A stretch of 10,534 bases of DNA from Anaerolineae bacterium (GTDB lineage: Bacteria; Chloroflexota; Anaerolineae; JACIWR01): positions 1-10,534 of the forward strand of contig JAGGZG010000198.1 in NCBI GenBank assembly GCA_021162125.1, written 5' to 3'. The position numbers and the translations under genes are program-made. The first letter of the stretch is position 1. Every line of letters starts with the position of its first letter. The notes beneath the pieces are model-generated. The model was not told where the DNA came from. It was given only the letters and a program-made list of their open reading frames with translations, and did not search any database. Of the stretch, positions 6,344 to 10,534 are shown in pieces.

Positions 6344-7624
6344 ATGCCTGATCCTTCTGACTTTGAGAATGCCTCTGGCCTGACGTTCAGAGATCATTCC
6401 CTGTTGCAACGGGCACTAACCCATCGCTCCTACCTCAACGAGCACCCCGAATTCGCCCTGGAGGACAACGAGAGGTTGGAATTCCTGGGTGACGCCGTGC
6501 TCGATTTTTTCGTCGGCGAATATCTTTACCACCGCTTCCCGGAAATGCGCGAGGGGCGACTGACCAGCCTGCGGGCGGCACTGGTTTGCGAGGAGGCTCT
6601 GGCCCGGTTTGCACGGGCGCTGCACCTGGGCGATTACCTGCTGATGGGCCACGGCGAGGTGGAAAGTGGCGGCCGGAAGCGGCCAGCCACGCTGTGCGCC
6701 ACCTTCGAGGCCCTGATCGGCGCGCTGTATCTCGATCAGGGGATGGAAGCGGTGGACAGGTTCGTGCGCCGCCTGATAGAACCGGAGATTGCTCGCATCC
6801 TGGCCTATGACCTGGACAAGGACCCCAAGAGCCTGTTACAGGAACTCAGCCAGGGCGAGCTGCAACTGACCCCCACCTATCGCACGGTGGCCGTCCGTGG
6901 GCCTGACCATGCCAGGGAATTCACCGTGGAAGCCCTCATCGGCGGGCGGGCATACGGACGGGGTGTCGGGCGCAGCAAACGGGCCGCGGCCCAGGAGGCC
7001 GCGCGGCAGGCGCTGCGCACCCTCAAAGAGGACCTGCGCCGTCGTCATGTAGAGAACAACGTTACATCTCAACTGCCGGATGGCCTGCGGCGAGCATTGC
7101 TCGTCGTCCTGGACCGGCTGGCGGGGCGAGACGTCACCTGGGCGTTGACGGGGAGCGCGGCGCTGCTCCTGAATGGAGTACAGGTGGAGGCCCACGACCT
7201 GGACCTGACCACCGACCAGGCGGGCGTCCAGGCTGTCGCCGACGCGCTGGCCGAATTCGTCGTCACACCGGCGGGCTGGTGGGAGACGGACGAGCTGGCC
7301 AGCCAGTTCGCCCGTCTTCAGGTGGGTGGTGTGCAAGTGGACGTCATCGGCCGGCCGTTCGTCATAAAACGGCCAGGGGGAGCGGTCGCTATCCGTCCCT
7401 GGGCCATCCGACACGAGATTGATTTCGAGGGGAGGAAACTGCCCATCATCCCCCTGGAGGCGGAATTGATCGCCTACGCGATGATGGGCCGCGAGGCAAA
7501 GGTGCAGTTGATCGCCGATCATCTGCGCACTCACGGCTACGATGAGGGGCTGCTGCGCGAGTTGATCGCCGACCAGGACCTGCCAGAAGAGACGAGTCGG
7601 AAGCTCTGGGAGCTTTTGCAGTGA
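6344..7624 (+). CDS. rnc: ribonuclease III with fused C-terminal nucleotidyltransferase domain
   Basis: The product has 426 residues against about 225-240 for ordinary RNase III. Residues 8-150 are the endonuclease domain: ALTHRSYLNEH (24-34), NERLEFLGDAVL (42-53, with E46 and D50) and TFEALIGALYLD (120-131, with E122). Residues 159-228 are a double-stranded-RNA-binding domain (DPKSLLQELSQG ... GVGRSKRAAAQEAARQAL). About 180 further residues form a pol-beta-type nucleotidyltransferase: LTGSAALLLNG (268-278), DLDL (285-288) and VDV (332-334), fitting hG[GS]x9-13DhDh ... hDh. RNase III cuts dsRNA in rRNA processing and mRNA decay; the added domain would transfer a nucleotide to an unknown target. 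The residue matching the E. coli metal ligand D114 is Ala (A119). The ATG at 6344 is used because the fold begins there, though no ribosome site is visible. The stop overlaps the next start (GTGA). Confidence 0.93.
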   Translation: MPDPSDFENASGLTFRDHSLLQRALTHRSYLNEHPEFALEDNERLEFLGDAVLDFFVGEYLYHRFPEMREGRLTSLRAALVCEEALARFARALHLGDYLLMGHGEVESGGRKRPATLCATFEALIGALYLDQGMEAVDRFVRRLIEPEIARILAYDLDKDPKSLLQELSQGELQLTPTYRTVAVRGPDHAREFTVEALIGGRAYGRGVGRSKRAAAQEAARQALRTLKEDLRRRHVENNVTSQLPDGLRRALLVVLDRLAGRDVTWALTGSAALLLNGVQVEAHDLDLTTDQAGVQAVADALAEFVVTPAGWWETDELASQFARLQVGGVQVDVIGRPFVIKRPGGAVAIRPWAIRHEIDFEGRKLPIIPLEAELIAYAMMGREAKVQLIADHLRTHGYDEGLLRELIADQDLPEETSRKLWELLQ

Positions 7625-8487
7625 GACGGTTGCTGATCACCGGTGGTAGCGGCTACCTGGGCCGCCGCCTGATCGCTCTCGCTGTTGGCCGTTGGCAGAT
7701 CACTGCGACGTATTTTTGCCATCCCCTGCACGGCGATGGGTTCATCGCCACGCGGATGGACGTCCGCGACGCAGGCCAGGTCGCGGCGCTGATGGCGCAG
7801 GTACGGCCGGACGTGGTCATCCACACCGCGTACACTACCGAGTCCGAGGAGGCAATGCAACGGGTGATCATCCAGGGTACGCGGCACGTGGCTCAGGCTG
7901 CGATGGGGATTGGTGCGCGGCTCATCCACCTGTCCACCGATGTGCTCTTCGATGGACGGCGGGGACACTACACCGAGGATGATCCGCCCTCGCCCATCAC
8001 TCCCTACGGGCGGGCCAAAGCCATCGCCGAGGCCATCGTCGCCGCCGAGGCATCCGACGCGGTCATCGTCCGCACTTCGCTGATCACCGGCTTCGATCCG
8101 CCCGACCCGCGTACGCGATGGGTGTTGGATAGCCTGCGCGAGGGGCGGGAGATTCGCTTGTTCACCGACGAGTTCCGCTGTCCGGTGTGGGTCACCACTC
8201 TGGCCCAAGCTCTGCTGGAGCTGGCCGCGCTCGACTATCGGGGCGTGCTGAACGTCGCTGGCGACCAGGTGCTCACCCGCTACGAGATCGGCGTCCGGCT
8301 GGCGCGATTTTTCGGGTTAGACCCGGCCGGCATCACGCCGGCGCTGGCAGCGGAGAGCGGCCTGGTCCGCCCGCTGGACTGCTCGTTGGATCTGGGTCTG
8401 GCCCGCCGCCTGCTGCGCACCCCGCTTCCGGGCCTGGACGAGGTGTTGGCTGTTCAGGAGACGATGGGGATAAATAGTCAAATCTAG
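7621..8487 (+). CDS. RmlD-like NAD(P)-dependent sugar-nucleotide reductase (extended SDR)
   Basis: This 288-residue protein is a Rossmann-fold member of the extended short-chain dehydrogenase family, closest in look to dTDP-4-dehydrorhamnose reductase (RmlD/RfbD) and its relatives. It has the dinucleotide-binding TGGSGYLG (7-14) near the N terminus, then PDVVIHTAY, the serine strand LIHLSTDVLFDG, and the YxxxK pair in YGRAKAIAE. RmlD-type enzymes reduce a 4-keto sugar nucleotide in cell-surface sugar synthesis, but related proteins act on other substrates and no other rhamnose genes are visible. Start is a GTG overlapping the RNase III stop by 4 bp (GTGA), implying translational coupling. It ends at a CTAG whose four bases also hold the stop of the convergent hepT. 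Cytoplasmic. Confidence 0.88.
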   Translation: MRRLLITGGSGYLGRRLIALAVGRWQITATYFCHPLHGDGFIATRMDVRDAGQVAALMAQVRPDVVIHTAYTTESEEAMQRVIIQGTRHVAQAAMGIGARLIHLSTDVLFDGRRGHYTEDDPPSPITPYGRAKAIAEAIVAAEASDAVIVRTSLITGFDPPDPRTRWVLDSLREGREIRLFTDEFRCPVWVTTLAQALLELAALDYRGVLNVAGDQVLTRYEIGVRLARFFGLDPAGITPALAAESGLVRPLDCSLDLGLARRLLRTPLPGLDEVLAVQETMGINSQI

Positions 8488-8957
8488 GAGGACTGTACCA
8501 GCGTATCCAAAAAGGCCAGGAAGCGCTTTATGTCAGCCGGGTAGACCTGCTCCAAAACGCGGGCCTTCTTGCGTACCAGGGCCAAACGCTCTGCGTCCAG
8601 GCGCAGCCGGTAAGCGCTGCGAAAGAGATGCCGGAAACGACGCAGCTCGTCCAGGCAGTCATAAGCCTCCTCGCTGAGCAGTCGGGGACGAATTCCCTCG
8701 ACGTTCAGCGTCATCCTGCGCAATAAATCGGCGTGCCAGCCCGCCCGCTCGGAGATGTGGTTCCCGAACACTTCCGCAATGCGCTGGAAGATGCTCTCGA
8801 AGGCACAGTACAGGCTATGCAGGTAATAGGCTACGACGATGAGTTGTTCTTCGCCAGATGGTTCAGCGTCGTAACGGTTGAGCGAGGCGTATATCTCGGC
8901 GATAGTCTCCAGATCAGCCGCAATGTCTGCTTTCAGCATCCGAATCTGAGCGTTCAT
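8484..8957 (-). CDS. hepT: HepT-like (HEPN) toxin of an MntA-HepT pair, with altered active-site motif
   Basis: This all-helical 157-residue protein fits the HepT/HEPN ribonuclease toxin family: helices around LIVVAYYLHSLYCAFESIFQ (39-58), LLRRMT, and a final core LDELRRFRHLFRSAYRLRLD (102-121). The family's RX4HXY motif appears as R109-x4-S114-x-Y116: the arginine and the tyrosine that is AMPylated by MntA in studied systems are kept, but the catalytic histidine is Ser (codon AGC at 8616-8618, minus strand). It may therefore be a weak or inactive nuclease, or use H110 instead. The ATG lies 44 bp inside the 3' end of the nucleotidyltransferase gene, the usual tight TA arrangement. Its stop overlaps that of the convergent reductase. 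Confidence 0.8.
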   Translation of the reverse strand: MNAQIRMLKADIAADLETIAEIYASLNRYDAEPSGEEQLIVVAYYLHSLYCAFESIFQRIAEVFGNHISERAGWHADLLRRMTLNVEGIRPRLLSEEAYDCLDELRRFRHLFRSAYRLRLDAERLALVRKKARVLEQVYPADIKRFLAFLDTLVQSS

Positions 8958-9336
8958 AAATCAACTCTCCCGTCTCACGAACGCGAGCAGCGAGACGCGG
9001 GTTTCGATCCAGCTCTACCAGGTCAATCAGCCAACCTGCCGCCGCTCGCTCTAGCTCGCGCCAGAGAGCGAAGTAGCTCTCGGCGCTCAATTCTCCTTCA
9101 ATGGCAACGTCCACGTCCGAGGAAGCACGCATCGCTCCCGGTCGCAACACTGAGCCAAACAGGTAAGCCCGCCGGATGCCAGGGAAGCGAGGTAAAATGG
9201 AACAGGCGGCGGCACGCACCGCCCGAAGCGCGGCTCGCCGCCGTCGCTCTCGCGCCTGATGTCGTTGTTCCTGCCGCGCCTGTAAATAGGCCCGGCAGGC
9301 AGATACGTCAAACTCCACCCAGGGATTGCTACCCAT
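8914..9336 (-). CDS. mntA: MntA-like minimal nucleotidyltransferase antitoxin
   Basis: This 140-residue protein has the minimal nucleotidyltransferase signature: YLFGSVLRPG (58-67), then DVD at 74-76 (GS-X11-DXD), then a third acidic residue D105 in LIDLVEL. MntA proteins neutralise HepT by transferring AMP to a tyrosine beside the HEPN active site. The N-terminal 45 residues are strongly basic (RQEQRHQARERRRRAALRAV), possibly nucleic-acid binding or a helix extension. It overlaps hepT by 44 bp, with the nucleotidyltransferase first. The ATG at 9336 has AGGAGA upstream at 9 bases, and a likely promoter lies at 9393-9420. An ATG-TGA minimal ORF sits between the ribosome site and the start (9340-9345). 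Confidence 0.85.
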   Translation of the reverse strand: MGSNPWVEFDVSACRAYLQARQEQRHQARERRRRAALRAVRAAACSILPRFPGIRRAYLFGSVLRPGAMRASSDVDVAIEGELSAESYFALWRELERAAAGWLIDLVELDRNPRLAARVRETGELIYERSDSDAESRHCG

Positions 9337-9392
9337 AGGTCACATTCTCCTCGCAACTTTTCGTGCGCTCGCCGTTATGAAGGCTGGATAGA

Positions 9393-9420
9393 AGTATACA
9401 ACAAATCGGCAAATCAGCAA
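9393..9420 (-). promoter_or_regulatory. likely promoter of mntA-hepT
   Basis: On the minus strand TTGCTG (9415-9420) and TATACT (9393-9398) are 16 bp apart. The predicted start is near 9386, about 50 bases before the mntA ATG. The -35 falls inside the octamer array, where most repeat units also contain TTGCTG-like sequence, so repeat number could affect it. Confidence 0.45.
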
Positions 9421-9449
9421 GTCAGCAAGTCAGCAAATAGGCAAATAGC
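9403..9449. repeat. octanucleotide tandem repeat (AAATCAGC-like, five full copies plus a partial)
   Basis: Units are AAATCGGC, AAATCAGC, AAGTCAGC, AAGTCAGC, AAATAGGC and a 7-base AAATAGC, in perfect 8-bp phase from 9403. The array fills most of the intergenic space between divergent mntA and the HAD gene and ends 4 bases before the HAD ribosome site (GGAGG, 9454-9458). Units differ by one to three bases, so it is not a freshly slipped array. Confidence 0.9.
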
Positions 9450-9465
9450 AATCGGAGGTAAAATC

Positions 9466-10362
9466 ATGGCAGAAATTCACGAAGCAGCGCGACCCCTGTT
9501 GGAATTGAAACCACGTTACGACTTCTTCATCGGCATTGACTCCGACGGCTGCGCCTTCGACACGATGGAGATAAAGCACAAGGAGTGCTTCTGCCCCAAC
9601 ATCATCAAACACTGGGGCCTCCAGCCGGTGTCTAAGTACGCCCGCGAGGCGGCGGAGTTCGTCAACCTGTATTCCAAGTGGCGCGGCACCAACCGCTGGC
9701 CCGCGCTGGTGATGGTCCTCGACCTGCTGCGCGAGCGGCCAGAGGTCATCGCCCGCCACGTGGAAATCCCCCAGGTGCCCCGCATCCGCGAATTCATCGC
9801 CTCCTCTTTCCCCAAGAGCAACGATGGCCTGCGGGCATACATGGCCGAGCATCCCGATCCGGAGCTGGACCGCGCTTTGGCCTGGAGTCTGGCGGTCAAC
9901 GCCGCCATCGCCGACATGGTGCACGGCATCCCTCCTTTCCCCTATGTGCGCGAGAGCCTGGAGGCCCTTTTCGACAAAGCTGACATGATCGTCGTCTCGC
10001 AGACACCGAACGAGGCCCTGGAGCGCGAGTGGAAGGAGCACGGCATTGACCGTTACGTGCGGGTCATCGCCGGGCAGGAGATGGGCACCAAGAGCGAGCA
10101 CATCAGGCTGGCAGCGCGGGGCAAGTATGCTCCCCACCATACGCTCATGATCGGCGACGCGCCGGGCGATTTGAAAGCCGCGCGGGACAACGATGCCCTG
10201 TTCTTCCCCATCAACCCCGGCCACGAGGAGGAAAGCTGGCAGCGATTCTACGAAGAGGGACTGCACAAGTTCCTGTCCGAGGAATACGCGGGCGAATACG
10301 AGGCTCAACTCATCGCCGAGTTCGACAAGCTGCTGCCGGAAGTGCCGCCGTGGAAGCGGTGA
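9466..10362 (+). CDS. HAD-superfamily hydrolase
   Basis: This 298-residue protein has all four HAD motifs: motif I IGIDSDGCAFDT (nucleophile D25, acid/base D27), motif II VVSQTP, motif III lysine in GTKSEH, and motif IV MIGDAPGD. The large helical insert between motif I and motif II (about residues 30-150) forms a cap that decides substrate, with unusual stretches such as NLYSKWRGTNRWPALV. HAD enzymes of this kind are mostly phosphatases; the substrate here is unknown. The start is well supported by GGAGG 7 bases before the ATG. The next gene, LarA-like, begins 36 bp downstream on the same strand, so the pair is probably an operon acting on the same small molecule. Cytoplasmic. Confidence 0.87.
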   Translation: MAEIHEAARPLLELKPRYDFFIGIDSDGCAFDTMEIKHKECFCPNIIKHWGLQPVSKYAREAAEFVNLYSKWRGTNRWPALVMVLDLLRERPEVIARHVEIPQVPRIREFIASSFPKSNDGLRAYMAEHPDPELDRALAWSLAVNAAIADMVHGIPPFPYVRESLEALFDKADMIVVSQTPNEALEREWKEHGIDRYVRVIAGQEMGTKSEHIRLAARGKYAPHHTLMIGDAPGDLKAARDNDALFFPINPGHEEESWQRFYEEGLHKFLSEEYAGEYEAQLIAEFDKLLPEVPPWKR

Positions 10363-10398
10363 CAGATCGAGATTTGCAGATTTTCATGAGGAGATGCA

Positions 10399-10534
10399 AT
10401 GGTCATAGGTACAGGTTACGAAGATAGATACCTTAGTGAAGCTGAGGTGCGAGAACTGGTATCACAGGCGCTCGCCGAACACGACCTGACGGGTAAACGG
10501 GTGCTGGTCATCATCCCGGACCACACGCGCACCG
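10399..10534 (+). CDS. LarA-like (DUF2088) protein, N-terminal fragment running off the window
   Basis: An ATG at 10399 with GAGGAG upstream (10388-10393) opens a frame that continues to the window edge for 45 codons. The visible end, LTGKRVLVIIPDHTRT, matches the N-terminal signature of lactate-racemase-domain (DUF2088) proteins, where D-x-T-R begins the substrate-binding loop. Proven LarA needs a nickel-pincer cofactor made by LarB, LarC and LarE; none of these is in view, and many DUF2088 proteins act on other hydroxy acids. Only the first tenth or so of the protein is seen, so the call rests on one short motif plus the frame. Confidence 0.65.
   Translation, partial: MVIGTGYEDRYLSEAEVRELVSQALAEHDLTGKRVLVIIPDHTRT

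Noticed and set aside
6105..6383. 92-aa open frame through the repeat region into the RNase III start
   Set aside because: It is built from the hairpin repeats, is Arg/Pro/Thr-rich, and overlaps rnc out of frame.
6836..7534. 232-aa minus-strand open frame inside the RNase III fusion
   Set aside because: No motif, no ribosome site, and fully covered by the nucleotidyltransferase and dsRNA-binding coding sequence.
9340..9345. ATG-TGA start-stop element before mntA as a regulatory minimal ORF
   Set aside because: A six-base element arises often by chance; there is no independent support, so it is noted only in the mntA entry.
9403..9449. CRISPR array
   Set aside because: The repeat unit is 8 bp with no spacers, and no cas gene is in view.
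9430..10308. 292-aa open frame on the minus strand opposite the HAD gene
   Set aside because: The plus-strand gene has all four HAD motifs and a good ribosome site; the antisense frame is a GC-bias shadow.

Overview
The window looks like a chromosomal segment from a high-GC bacterium, with about ten full or partial protein genes and no rRNA, tRNA, IS element or CRISPR array. The taxonomy is inference. High-GC codon use, GC-rich palindromic intergenic repeats (GTTGGGTTT...AACCCAACCTAC type, CCCTCTCCCG type), a proton-pyrophosphatase and a HAD/LarA-like pair together suggest Chloroflexota (Anaerolineae-like), but nothing here is diagnostic.

Layout. On the minus strand, 1-3922 carries, in transcription order, a conserved hypothetical protein (254 aa), a membrane pyrophosphatase with the residue signature of the K+-independent H+-pumping class, and a PLP enzyme of the D-cysteine desulfhydrase/ACC deaminase family that runs off the left edge. 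A 265-bp divergent intergenic region (3923-4186) has a good sigma70-type promoter in each direction. On the plus strand follow a threonine-synthase-like PLP enzyme with a MazG-like pyrophosphohydrolase domain fused to its C terminus (4187-5593), a small hypothetical protein (5615-5977) and a 366-bp intergenic region full of hairpin-forming repeats. Next comes a ribonuclease III carrying an extra C-terminal nucleotidyltransferase domain (6344-7624), overlapping by 4 bp an RmlD-like NAD(P) reductase (7621-8487). Convergent to it on the minus strand is an MntA-HepT (MNT-HEPN) toxin-antitoxin pair (8484-9336). The right end carries a HAD hydrolase (9466-10362) followed by the start of a LarA-like (DUF2088) gene that runs off the window.

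Most unusual points. (1) The RNase III-nucleotidyltransferase fusion. (2) A single-register, 26-position imperfect inverted repeat lying just before the RNase III start and containing a 15-codon leader ORF; it is a plausible RNase III self-cleavage site. (3) The threonine-synthase-like/MazG fusion, which joins amino-acid PLP chemistry to nucleotide-pyrophosphate hydrolysis. (4) A HepT toxin whose RX4HXY active-site motif reads RX4SXY. (5) An octamer tandem array that overlaps the likely mntA promoter. Pol-beta-type nucleotidyltransferase domains are paired with ribonuclease folds twice within about 3 kb: once as a fusion with RNase III and once as MntA with HepT. Any functional link between the two is speculation.
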